Source of the DNA: Actinomycetota bacterium
GTDB taxonomy: Bacteria > Actinomycetota > Actinomycetes > Streptosporangiales > Streptosporangiaceae
Assembly (NCBI GenBank): GCA_003242605.1
Contig: QGUZ01000029.1
Location: forward strand, 1-29,438
Length of the DNA: 29,438 nucleotides
Direction: 5' to 3'
Shown: positions 7,400 to 15,251 of the stretch, piece after piece
Position numbering within the stretch: the stretch's first letter is position 1
How the letters are laid out: each line of letters begins with the position of its first letter
The notes under the pieces: model-generated
Database searches by the model: none
What the model saw: only the letters and a program-made list of their open reading frames with translations
What the model was told of the DNA's origin: nothing
Program-made: the position numbers and the translations under genes

Positions 7400-7816
7400 T
7401 CACCAGGGGATGATCTCCGGCATCTGGCCGCCGCCGTACTCGTCGAGCTCGGCCCACACCACGGTGCCGTCGGAGTCCCGCTCGAATCCCCACCGTTTCG
7501 AGAGCATCTCCACCAGGGCGAGCCCGCGCCCGCCGATCGAGCCCTCGTCGTACGGCAGCACGTGGGGGATGCCCGTCATGCCGCCGTCCCGCACCGCCAC
7601 GATCACCCGGTCCGGGGTGACGGTCACCGACACCACGAACTCCTGCGCGGTGCCGTCGCGCCGCCCACCGTGCTGTATGGCGTTGCCCGCGAGTTCGCTG
7701 GTGACGAGCATGAGGTCGTACGCACGCGGGTGGTCGTCGCCCACCTGCTCTCGCACGAACTCCCGTGCGGCCTTCACCTGCTCATACGCCGCAGCGAACG
7801 TTCGGCTGATCGTCAC
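7400..7816 (-). CDS. RsbW-like ATP-binding regulatory protein (HATPase_c_2)
   Basis: 138 residues from the GTG at 7816, a GHKL ATPase fold of the anti-sigma-factor kinase type. The N box is ELAGNAIQHGG (Asn45), the G1 box is VRDGG, and the G2 region is GGRGLALVEML. Such short stand-alone ATPases are typical of actinomycetes and often sit beside XRE/DUF5753 and DUF397 genes in WhiJ/AbaA-like clusters, as here. I prefer the GTG at 7816 (AGGGG about 9 bases upstream); longer in-frame starts up to 8104 give Arg-rich extensions and lack ribosome sites. Partner and kinase activity are unknown. Its 3' end has two decayed duplicates nearby. Confidence 0.85.
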   Translation of the reverse strand: MTISRTFAAAYEQVKAAREFVREQVGDDHPRAYDLMLVTSELAGNAIQHGGRRDGTAQEFVVSVTVTPDRVIVAVRDGGMTGIPHVLPYDEGSIGGRGLALVEMLSKRWGFERDSDGTVVWAELDEYGGGQMPEIIPW

Positions 7817-8567
7817 CGGCACCCGCCCCTGCTTCCCCCGCCGATACGGTGCGGCCGTACCGGATGTGTAGCGTCGGCGCCGCGTCCGCCTCCGACGGAA
7901 CCGGACGACGACGGCCTCGACGGCGAGCCCCATCCCCCGGACGCGCGTCGCCATCTGCGACAGCGCGCCCTTCATGCCCGGCACCGCCCGTCGGCCGCGC
8001 GGTCCGTGCACCGGTCCGGCCCGCCGTACGACCTCGGCCTCCGGTCCGCCGAGCCGGTGCGCGACGGGCCGTCCCTGCGTTGGTCGAACCGCGGACGAAC
8101 CCACTCGATCCGCCGGAAAGGCTCCGGCTCTCCTGGGCCGCCCGCACCGATGAGGCTACCCGCGCGCCGATACCACTCTGACGGCAGGGCCCGCCATCCG
8201 CGGTCGGCGCCTGTAAACCGCCCGTTCCGCCTGGGGAAACGCGCCTTAGACCACCACCCCGGCCGCTCGGCGTCGCCGTCCGGGAGGCGCCGCACGGCCC
8301 GGCCCCGGCGGCCCTGGGCGTTCGCTGCCGCACGGCCGAGACGGCGTACCGCGCCACCTGCCGGGCCGTACCCCCTTCGCCACTCACCCGCGTTCCGTGC
8401 CGGCGGCCGTCCCAACCCCCACCCGGCCGACGTTCCCGCATCGATCCCGTCGGCCTCCCACACGGTTCTCACCATCGCGACCCCTTCGCAGGCACCGCTC
8501 GATGGTCTGGCCGAGCGACCGACAGGGCGCGGCTTTCGGTCACCTCATCCCAGACATGAACAATGCA
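7817..8567. other. Gene-free interval between divergent ATPase and XRE genes
   Basis: About 750 bases hold only Arg/Pro-rich low-complexity frames on both strands and no recognisable domain. Composition changes from very GC-rich to more AT-rich at about 8520-8700, at the border of the accessory block. I see no tRNA or clear attachment site here. Confidence 0.5.
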
Positions 8568-8603
8568 GTCACTGAATGAATGCATTCAAGCACGATCAGT
8601 GAC
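8568..8603. promoter_or_regulatory. Nested dyads upstream of the XRE regulator
   Basis: GTCACTGA (8568-8575) and TCAGTGAC (8596-8603) form a perfect 8-base inverted repeat. Inside it lies the 12-base palindrome TGAATGCATTCA (8577-8588). They sit about 105-140 bases ahead of the XRE start at 8709 in relatively AT-rich DNA and are candidate binding sites for that regulator. Confidence 0.5.
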
Positions 8604-8708
8604 CATATCTGTCACAATGACCGAAGGCTTCACGACTCGCAAGCCATTTGCATGGAAAAGTTGCCCACCGCATCGCCGATCTCGGTGTGAACCCCCTCGG
8701 AGGACTCG

Positions 8709-9638
8709 ATGCCGAACTACACCATCCGCCTCAAGTGGCTCGGCAACGCCCTCAACAAAATCCGAAAAGAGACCGGCCTCACCATCGAAGCCGCCGCCGA
8801 ACGCCTCGGCTGGCCCCAATCCAAGATCAGCCGAATAGAAAACGGCATGATCCGCGCCCACTGGGGCGACATCCAAGATCTCCTCGACCTCTACGGCTTC
8901 GCCGACCCCGACCAACGCAAAGCCCTCATCGCCCTCGCCAAGAGCATCCGCGAACGCGGCTGGTGGCACACCTACGGCGCCAACCTCCCCCAGCCCTTCA
9001 CCGACCTCCTCAACCTGGAAACGATCTCGAAAGAGATCTGGGCATACGAGACCCAGGTCATCCCCGGACTACTCCAGACGAGGGACTACGCCCTCGCGGT
9101 GGTCGGCGGCAGCCGCATCTGGGAGCGAAGAGAGGAGGTCGAGAAGTTCGTCCAGATCAGAACGGCTCGGCAGACCGTACTCACCCGATCCGACCCATTG
9201 CACCTATCCGTGATTCTCGGCGAAGCCGCGCTTCGCCAGCGCGTCGGCGGATCGGCGGTCATGCACCATCAACTCCGCCACCTGCTTACCCTGGCCGAAC
9301 TTCCGAACCTCACGATCCAAGTCCTGCCGTTCTCCGCAGGCGCATCAACGGGCATCTTCGGCCCGTTCGAGGTCCTCGAATTCACCGGCACCGGAGTGAC
9401 CGAGGTCGTCTACCTGGAAAATCTCCTCGGGGGTCTTTATCTGGAGAACGAAACTGAGGTACACAGGTATAGGTTGGCGTTCCAACACCTACGCGCATCG
9501 GCGCTGCCCGTGGCCGATTCGCTGAAACTGATCGGGATGATCGCGGAGGAGATGAGTAGTGACCGGCCCGCAACCGACGACCGGGAACCGCCACAGTACG
9601 CCCTCGATTCAGTGGCGCAGGAGCAGCCACAGCGGTGA
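8709..9638 (+). CDS. WhiJ-type XRE regulator with DUF5753
   Basis: 309 residues. An N-terminal Cro/C1 helix-turn-helix covers about residues 8-65 (LTIEAAAERLGWPQSKISRIE). The rest is the DUF5753 domain: the WAYETQVIPGLLQT motif at about 115-128, the R-A-RQ-L segment after it, ILGEAALRQRVGG, and IQVLPFSAGAS. The start has GGAGG a few bases upstream. WhiJ-like proteins are actinomycete-specific regulators, commonly clustered with DUF397 proteins and RsbW-like ATPases, and some affect differentiation. Here two DUF397 genes follow directly and the ATPase lies divergently. The gene is less GC-rich than the genes before it, suggesting acquisition. Confidence 0.93.
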   Translation: MPNYTIRLKWLGNALNKIRKETGLTIEAAAERLGWPQSKISRIENGMIRAHWGDIQDLLDLYGFADPDQRKALIALAKSIRERGWWHTYGANLPQPFTDLLNLETISKEIWAYETQVIPGLLQTRDYALAVVGGSRIWERREEVEKFVQIRTARQTVLTRSDPLHLSVILGEAALRQRVGGSAVMHHQLRHLLTLAELPNLTIQVLPFSAGASTGIFGPFEVLEFTGTGVTEVVYLENLLGGLYLENETEVHRYRLAFQHLRASALPVADSLKLIGMIAEEMSSDRPATDDREPPQYALDSVAQEQPQR

Positions 9639-9777
9639 CACCGGTAACTGTGTCGAGGTCGCTCTCCTACCATCCGACCGGATCGGTATCCGCGACTCGA
9701 AGAATCCGGCAGGGCCCGTGCTCGAGGTAAACGGCAGCGACTGGCGAGCCTTCATCAACTGGATGCGTTGCGAATGA
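9559..9777 (+). CDS. DUF397 protein, first of two
   Basis: 72 residues from a GTG at 9559 inside the end of the XRE gene (80-base overlap). GGAGGAG at 9545-9551 gives a well-spaced ribosome site and supports this start. The DUF397 pattern is complete: WRRSSHSGDTGNCVEVA, then IGIRDSKNPAGPVL and a final WRAFINW. DUF397 proteins are small partners of WhiJ/AbaA-type XRE regulators; their biochemical role is not settled. Confidence 0.92.
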   Translation: MTGPQPTTGNRHSTPSIQWRRSSHSGDTGNCVEVALLPSDRIGIRDSKNPAGPVLEVNGSDWRAFINWMRCE

Positions 9778-9956
9778 ATTGGCGTAAGAGTAGCTACAGC
9801 GGCAACGGAAACTGTGTCGAAGTCGCGCTCCTTCCCTCCGGCCAGATCGCAATCCGCGACTCGACAAATCCGTCCGGACCCACCCTGGTAGTAACACAAT
9901 CAGACTGGCGCAAATTTATCCACCGCATGCGCACAGCTGCCACTTCAGACAGCTGA
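9774..9956 (+). CDS. DUF397 protein, second of two
   Basis: 60 residues starting at an ATG that overlaps the stop of the preceding DUF397 gene (ATGA), so translation is coupled. It repeats the family pattern: WRKSSYSGNGNCVEVA, IAIRDSTNPSGPTL and WRKFIHRM. It is a clear tandem paralogue of the first copy. Two different DUF397 partners for one XRE regulator could allow distinct complexes (inference). Confidence 0.92.
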   Translation: MNWRKSSYSGNGNCVEVALLPSGQIAIRDSTNPSGPTLVVTQSDWRKFIHRMRTAATSDS

Positions 9957-10025
9957 GTTGATCGCCTCCACACCAAAGGGGAACAAAGCCTATGCAGGAT
10001 GTGCTGCAACGTACCTGCCTGTCAG

Positions 10026-13000
10026 CTAGACGGCGATAGCAGCCTTCGCGTAAAACTCCGTAGGCATCTCTGTCACGAGCTCCCACGTAATGGCCATCGG
10101 CCGTTCGCCTTGATGTTCCCGATAGCGAACGGGACCAAGGAAGAGAAACGGTGACGGATGGCCATTTTCATTGACTTTAGTTTCACGGACAAAGAGAAGC
10201 ACGTAGGTCCCCTCGCGTTCGTGATTCTGATAGCGCAGACCAGTGGGTGATCGCTCACCAGTGCGATTTTGCGACTCCCAATGGAACAGGTTGGGCGCTA
10301 ACGCGTAGTCCCGATACATGGTCTGCGGGGAAAACTCTTTTTCGTTCTTCCGCAACGTCACAAACAGGGCATCACATCGGGTAGCTGGACACCAGGCAAC
10401 ACCTTCGCGCATGGTCGCAGGAACCGAGCCGCCCAAGCGGGCCCACCCGAGTGCTGCGAGAACCTCCTCCATCGAGTAGTGAGCATGTACGGCCAGCGGT
10501 ATGTGACCGAGCTCGCCAGTCAGAGGCGTACTTACGTAGCTCGGAGAGCTCGCCGAGTAAGTGAGAACTTCATTGATCTCGCCGCATAGAGTCTTCTCTG
10601 ACCGAAGCTGCTGCAGGGCTTCCTGGTAAGTAGCGAAGTTCCCACCATCGCGCCACAGCGAGAAGAACAGCATGCGCGCAAACGCTTGCTCATCCTCTGG
10701 AAGGTCCTCATAGTCGGGCGCATCTGCGGCAAGAAGCCGTGAGTAACAATCGGCACGCCGCGTGTCATCAACGTGGAGGAGCGCGCGGATTCGACGCCCA
10801 AGGTGGGCTTCTACTGGCGATGCCGTAGCAGCGGTCAGGCCTGCCCTACGCAACCATTCAGTCCAGTAGTGATTGTTGCGATAGATGTCACCTATCCCAC
10901 GTTCGCTCTTATAGAGGTACTCGATGAGCGAGGTTTCGCCGTACGATCGAATTTCCTGAGCAAGTGTTCGTTGCCCGGTGCTTATGTGGTATTTGAGCTC
11001 CGAAAGCAGTCGTTCCTTTGTAACTCGGTCCAGGACGATTTGACAGCCGGGAGGCAACACCGGAAAGTTCTGTTCTACAGCCCTCTCGAGCCCTCGCTTC
11101 GTAAGGCCGGTCAACGATAGGATCCGGTCCCCGTAACGATACTCCTTTCTATGCTGGCCAACGAAGTCGAGGACAGTCAGCACATCCTTGTCCGGGGTGC
11201 GGCGCAGCCCTCGGCCAAGCTGCTGGAGGAAGACTGTCGCGCTCTGGGTGGGCCGGAGCAGAAGGAGCGTGTTGACATCGGGAACGTCGAGGCCCTCGTT
11301 AAACAGATCGACAGCAAAAAGGAACGCGAGCTTTCCCTCGCGGAGCCCCCTTAGCGCCGCCTTTCTTTCCTCGTTTTCCGTCGATCCGTCAACGGCTTTG
11401 GATGGCAGACCGTTTTCCGTAAAGAACTGAGCCATGAACTGGGCATGACGCACTGACACACAGAAGCCCAGACCTCGAACCATGCTTATATCGCTGACCT
11501 TATCGCGGAGCGCATTGAACACGAGTCGAGCGCGTGCAGTGTTCTCCGCTAGTACGTCCTCGAGCTCCCCGGTGTCGTAGGACCCGCGGGACCATTTGAC
11601 ACTGGTCAGGTCAGTTTCATCGTTGATACCGAAATAGTGGAACGGACACAGGAGATCGGCCTCCAGCGCGTCCCAGAGTCGCAGCTCAGCCGCAATTTGG
11701 CCGTCAAAGAACTCGTCCTGCACTCTAACTCCGTCGGCCCTCTCTGGAGTAGCGGTGAGACCGAGAAGTTCCTTTGGCCTGAAGTAGTCGATAATGGTGC
11801 GATAGGTGCGGGCATGAGCATGATGGAACTCGTCAATTATGACAACATCAAAGTGACTGGGGTGGAAACGCTCAACACCCTGTTTATTCAGGGACTGCAC
11901 GGATGCAAACACGTGCCGCCAGCGCTCTGATCTGTAGTTATCGACGTGCAGCTCGCCGAACTCAGAGTCTGCCAGCACCTGCCGGAACGTCGCGAGCGCC
12001 TGCACAAGTATCTCCTTGCGATGCGCCACGAAGAGCAGGGATGGCTGCCGCCCCAACCGCTGTTGCAGCCGCTGATAATCAAACGCTGCTACGACCGTCT
12101 TACCGGTTCCAGTAGCAGCGACCACGAGATTGCGGTGCCGGCCACGGACCGTGCGTTCCCGGTCGAGGCTCTCCAGCATCTCCTTCTGATGCGGGTAGGG
12201 ATGCGGCACCAGGGCCGGCAAATCGAAGAGCTTTTTCCCTTCCCTAGCCCGTGACAGTGCCTGCCCTAGCCGATCACCGTGCTCGTCCGGATCGTACGCC
12301 TCGAAATCCGCACGATTCCAATACGAGTCGAAAATTCCCTCAAACTTTTCGATCAGCCGTGGAGTTGTGACGGACGACAACCGGACGTTCCACTCGAGAC
12401 CGTCCAGCAGAGCAGCCCGAGAAAGGTTAGAGCTCCCAATGTAGGCGGTATGGAAGCCGGTATTCCGGCGTAGCAGCCATGCCTTCGCGTGTAACCGCGT
12501 GGAGTTCTGTTCGTAACTGATACGTACCTGCGCGCCGAACTCCCGAACCAATCGATCTAGGGCTCGCCGCTCCGTCGCGCCCATGTACGTGGTGGTGATC
12601 ACACGTATCGGAACGCCGCGACGTGCCACCTCCGCCAGCGCAGGTTCGAGCACGCGAAGCCCTGACCACTTCACGAACGCGCAGAGGAGATCAACCCGGT
12701 CTGCGCTCGCCAGCTCCGCGGCCAGCTCGTGGGCGAGGTTCGGGTCTTCCCGAGCATTCGTGAGCAACGCCGCCTCGGACAACGAGGTGTACGGGCGCTC
12801 TGGCGGCCTGGCGCCAGGCTCGGCCTTGATGATCGAGAGCAGCTTCTCTGGGCCTTCTTGGAGGAGCTGTGTGTTGTCGAGGAAGTTCAGGATCTGGTTA
12901 GCCAGGTCAACCTGCTCTTCGGGGGTCTTACGCAAGGCAAGCACCCGAGTCGCTGCCTGGCCGATGAAGCGCCCTAGGACATGCGCCACCTCTTCCGGGG

Positions 13001-13112
13001 CTACCTTGTCGATCTCCACCAGCAGGCCAGATGACTCCCATTCCCGAACCCGGTCGGCCATCTGGCGGGTCACCAATGAGTCGTGGAGCCCAAGCACAGG
13101 TGTGTCATCCAC
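10026..13112 (-). CDS. PLD nuclease-like, SF2 helicase and DUF3427 protein
   Basis: 1028 residues. A phospholipase D-like domain lies at about 125-245 (LHAKAWLL at 207-214, then IGSSNLS), matching one HxK half-site. A superfamily 2 helicase follows: Walker A ATGTGKT (about 334-340), motif II DEFHH (427-431), motif III TATPER (454-459) and motif VI QQLGRGLRRTP (about 640). The C-terminal 350 or so residues match the DUF3427 region found in such proteins. The GTG start at 13112 has GGGGAG 8 bases upstream. Proteins of this build occur in defence and mobile islands and probably process foreign or damaged DNA, but no substrate is known. Composition is visibly less GC-rich than flanking housekeeping genes. 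Confidence 0.9.
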   Translation of the reverse strand: MDDTPVLGLHDSLVTRQMADRVREWESSGLLVEIDKVAPEEVAHVLGRFIGQAATRVLALRKTPEEQVDLANQILNFLDNTQLLQEGPEKLLSIIKAEPGARPPERPYTSLSEAALLTNAREDPNLAHELAAELASADRVDLLCAFVKWSGLRVLEPALAEVARRGVPIRVITTTYMGATERRALDRLVREFGAQVRISYEQNSTRLHAKAWLLRRNTGFHTAYIGSSNLSRAALLDGLEWNVRLSSVTTPRLIEKFEGIFDSYWNRADFEAYDPDEHGDRLGQALSRAREGKKLFDLPALVPHPYPHQKEMLESLDRERTVRGRHRNLVVAATGTGKTVVAAFDYQRLQQRLGRQPSLLFVAHRKEILVQALATFRQVLADSEFGELHVDNYRSERWRHVFASVQSLNKQGVERFHPSHFDVVIIDEFHHAHARTYRTIIDYFRPKELLGLTATPERADGVRVQDEFFDGQIAAELRLWDALEADLLCPFHYFGINDETDLTSVKWSRGSYDTGELEDVLAENTARARLVFNALRDKVSDISMVRGLGFCVSVRHAQFMAQFFTENGLPSKAVDGSTENEERKAALRGLREGKLAFLFAVDLFNEGLDVPDVNTLLLLRPTQSATVFLQQLGRGLRRTPDKDVLTVLDFVGQHRKEYRYGDRILSLTGLTKRGLERAVEQNFPVLPPGCQIVLDRVTKERLLSELKYHISTGQRTLAQEIRSYGETSLIEYLYKSERGIGDIYRNNHYWTEWLRRAGLTAATASPVEAHLGRRIRALLHVDDTRRADCYSRLLAADAPDYEDLPEDEQAFARMLFFSLWRDGGNFATYQEALQQLRSEKTLCGEINEVLTYSASSPSYVSTPLTGELGHIPLAVHAHYSMEEVLAALGWARLGGSVPATMREGVAWCPATRCDALFVTLRKNEKEFSPQTMYRDYALAPNLFHWESQNRTGERSPTGLRYQNHEREGTYVLLFVRETKVNENGHPSPFLFLGPVRYREHQGERPMAITWELVTEMPTEFYAKAAIAV

Positions 13113-13361
13113 GGACGCGCTCCCCTACCTGCGAAGCCCAGCGTTATCAGCCCTGACCTGACCTCATCCGTGCTGCTCGGAGACACAAGGACTCGACGCT
13201 CAACAGCACATGCAGGGTCCGCAAATCTCAGGCAGTCTTTGTTAGCAACATTTTCTTGTCGATGTCTACTGCGGTCCTGCTCACCAGCGGCTGAGGATCC
13301 TGCTCACGCCACCAGTTGTGGCGTTCCAAAAGTTGTCGCTGCTCTCGTGTGCAATGAGTAC

Positions 13362-13801
13362 ATGGACGCTCAGACCATGCCCAGTTCGCCTGGTGGGTGC
13401 GATCAGCGAGGCCATACCGAGGGTTCGCAGGAGAACAAGCGCCCGGGCACCAAACCCGAGCTCGCCCTGAGGCGCGCCGCACATGCCCTCGGCCTTCGCT
13501 ATCGCGTGTCGGCACGCCCCATCCCACGATTCGGCGAACCGCAGACATGGTCTTCACCAGGGCCAAGGTGGCCGTGTTCCTCGACGGCTGCTTCTGGCAC
13601 GGCTGTCCTGAGCATTACACCAAGGCCGCCACCAAAGCCGAAATCTGGGCGGAGAAGGTCCGGCGTAATCGTGAGCGCGACGCGGAGACCGACCGTATCC
13701 TCGCCGACGCAGGTTGGCTGGTCATTCGCGTCTGGGAGCACGAGGATCCGCAGAGGGCCGCCCGTCACATAGCGGAACAGGTGCGAATGCGCAGGGGCTG
13801 A
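13362..13801 (+). pseudogene. vsr: Very-short-patch repair endonuclease gene, frameshifted
   Basis: Vsr nicks next to T:G mismatches left by deaminated 5-methylcytosine. The N-terminal part reads in one frame (RPGTKPELALRRAAHALGLRYRV, then RPIPRF) from an ATG at 13362 or 13377. The rest reads one base earlier: RRTADMVFTRAKVAVFLDGC, then FWHGCPEH, and LADAGWLVIRVWEHEDP to the stop at 13801. The catalytic Asp of ADMVF and the two His of FWHGCPEH are intact, so the only visible defect is a one-base deletion (or two-base insertion) at about 13515-13540. No cytosine methyltransferase, the usual partner, is in the window. A sequencing error cannot be excluded. Confidence 0.85.
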
Positions 13802-13992
13802 GGGTCTCTCCCCACCGAATACGCGACCCGGCCCCTCGATGCCAGCGGCCACGCCATATGCGGGCGCACGTCCCGCACGATCGCGTGGCTTCCTCGATAA
13901 CTGGGCCGACGACAAGTTACGCGTCCAGAAAGCCGTCCCGACCACGTCCGGGGCGCCGTGCGCGATCAGCGCACATCGCCGAAGACGCCGAG

Positions 13993-14053
13993 CCGGTGCC
14001 CTGGCCGCCCCTCGCCACGGCGGTGCGGGCGGTGGGCGGCCAGGGGGCACCGG
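13993..14053 (-). terminator. Strong hairpin 3' of trpS
   Basis: CTGGCCGCCC (14001-14010) pairs perfectly with GGGCGGCCAG (14034-14043), and the stem extends outward through GGTGCCC and GGGCACC with a two-base bulge. It starts 10 bases past the trpS stop. There is no U-run, which is usual for actinomycete terminators. Confidence 0.6.
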
Positions 14054-14062
14054 GGGCGGCCT

Positions 14063-15043
14063 TCAAGCGGGGACGAGGCCGATGGCCTGCTTGGCGGCGA
14101 GGACCTTGGGGGCGGCGAGGTCGCGGGCGCGCTTGGCACCCGTGCGCAGGATCTCGCGGACGTGTTCGGGGTGGCGGGACAGGTCGTGGTAGCGCTGCTG
14201 GATGGGGGTGACGGTGGCCACGACGGCGTCGGCGACGGCCTGCTTGAGCTCGCCGTACCGGTCGAAGTTCTTGGCCAGCTCGTGCGGGGCGGTGCCGGTG
14301 CAGGCGGAGAGGATGGCGAGCAGGTTCGAGACGCCGGGCTGGGCCTCGGGGTTGTAGGCGACCGTGGTGCCGGGGTCGGTGACGGCGCGCATGATCTTGC
14401 GGCGGAGGACCTCGGGTGGGTCGAGGAGGCGGAGGACGCCCGCGGGGCTGGGGGCGGACTTGCTCATCTTGTCGGACGGGTTGGCGAGGTCCATGATGCG
14501 GGCGGCCACCGGCGGGTTGACCGCGGTGGGGACGGTGAAGATCGGGGCGTAGCGGGAGTTGAACCGCTGGGCGAGGTCGCGGGCGAGTTCGACGTGCTGG
14601 CGCTGGTCCTCGCCGACCGGGACCTCGTCGGTGTCGTAGAGCAGGATGTCGGCGGCCATGAGGATCGGGTAGGTCAGCAGGGAGACGCGGACGCGTTCCT
14701 GGCGGCGGGACTTCTCCTTGAACTGGATCATCCGGCTCGCCTCGCCGTACCCGGCGACGCACTCGAGCAGGTAGTGCAGCTCGGTGTGCTCGGGCACGTG
14801 CGACTGGACCATGAGCAGGCAGGCGTCGGGGTCGGCACCGGCCGCGAGCAGCAGGGTGGCGAACTCGAGGGTACGGCGGTGCACCTCGGCCGGGTCGTGT
14901 TCCAGGGTGAGCGCGTGCAGGTCGGAGATGAAGGCCACGGTGTCGGCGGCCTGCTGCCGGGCGACGATCGGGGCGATCGCCCCGAAGTAGTTGCCGATGT
15001 GCAGGTCGCCGGACGGGGTGAAGCCGGTGAGGCGTCGTGGCAT
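14063..15043 (-). CDS. trpS: Tryptophanyl-tRNA synthetase
   Basis: 326 residues, the usual length of bacterial TrpRS. It is a class I synthetase charging tRNA-Trp with tryptophan at the cost of ATP, in the cytosol. The signature HIGN is at residues 15-18 and KMSKS at 192-196; GEDQRQHVELARDLAQRFN between them is the typical TrpRS segment. The ATG at 15043 has a GAGGGAG ribosome site 7 bases upstream. Its roughly 160-base leader carries a Trp-rich leader peptide and alternative stems, so expression should respond to Trp-tRNA charging. A second trpS elsewhere in the genome is possible but cannot be seen here. Confidence 0.97.
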   Translation of the reverse strand: MPRRLTGFTPSGDLHIGNYFGAIAPIVARQQAADTVAFISDLHALTLEHDPAEVHRRTLEFATLLLAAGADPDACLLMVQSHVPEHTELHYLLECVAGYGEASRMIQFKEKSRRQERVRVSLLTYPILMAADILLYDTDEVPVGEDQRQHVELARDLAQRFNSRYAPIFTVPTAVNPPVAARIMDLANPSDKMSKSAPSPAGVLRLLDPPEVLRRKIMRAVTDPGTTVAYNPEAQPGVSNLLAILSACTGTAPHELAKNFDRYGELKQAVADAVVATVTPIQQRYHDLSRHPEHVREILRTGAKRARDLAAPKVLAAKQAIGLVPA

Positions 15044-15109
15044 CGGTATCGCTCCCTCTCGGACGGGGACCGCCCGATCGGGGCCGCCGGAACGCCACGG
15101 ATACGACGA

Positions 15110-15180
15110 GGCCGCCCGTCTCGGGCGGCCGCTTGATCAATGCTGTGCGCGGATGAGCCGTGCCGCCCCGTCAGGGGCGC
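15110..15180 (-). promoter_or_regulatory. Transcription attenuator of trpS
   Basis: On the minus strand three pairings compete. Stem 1:2 pairs 15174-15179 with 15164-15169 around the leader stop codon. Stem 3:4 is a perfect 9-base stem with a 3-base loop (15122-15130 with 15110-15118), the terminator. The alternative 2:3 pairing is GGGCGGC (15162-15168) with GCCGCCC (15123-15129), 7 perfect bases that would destroy the terminator. A ribosome stalled at the two Trp codons of the leader would block stem 1:2 and favour 2:3, allowing trpS transcription. The U-tract after the terminator is missing, as often in actinomycetes. Confidence 0.75.
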
Positions 15181-15206
15181 CACCAGCCGAGGAACATCGT
15201 GATCAT
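15171..15206 (-). CDS. trpS leader peptide
   Basis: An 11-codon open frame, MITMFLGWWRP, with two adjacent Trp codons just before its stop. A GAAGGTG ribosome site lies about 6 bases upstream. Its stop codon falls inside the first stem of the attenuator, the arrangement needed for ribosome-mediated attenuation. The peptide itself need have no function. Confidence 0.75.
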   Translation of the reverse strand: MITMFLGWWRP

Positions 15207-15251
15207 CCGCACACCTTCACGGTACCACTCCAGCCGGGACGGGTACGCCGG

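Larger units (their letters stand above)
6479..7460. repeat. Tandem triplication of a 3'-3' gene junction
   Basis: Three diverged units begin near 6479, 6818 and 7138. Each carries the 3' half of a small membrane gene on plus (shared CCCGGGTTCGCCG at about 6551, 6890 and 7203) and then the 3' end of an RsbW-like ATPase on minus (shared GCTCGGCCCACA at 6804, 7124 and 7447). Spacings are 339/313 and 320/323 bases. The first unit continues the intact membrane gene and the last continues the intact ATPase gene, as expected from tandem duplication of the junction between two convergent genes. Confidence 0.8.

Noticed and set aside
7822..8104. Longer N-terminus for the RsbW-like ATPase
   Set aside because: The extension is Arg/Gly/Ala-rich, lacks ribosome sites at its candidate starts, and family members begin close to the ATPase fold.
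13958..15136. Plus-strand open frame of 392 codons
   Set aside because: Antisense to trpS, whose signature motifs and ribosome site establish the minus strand as coding.
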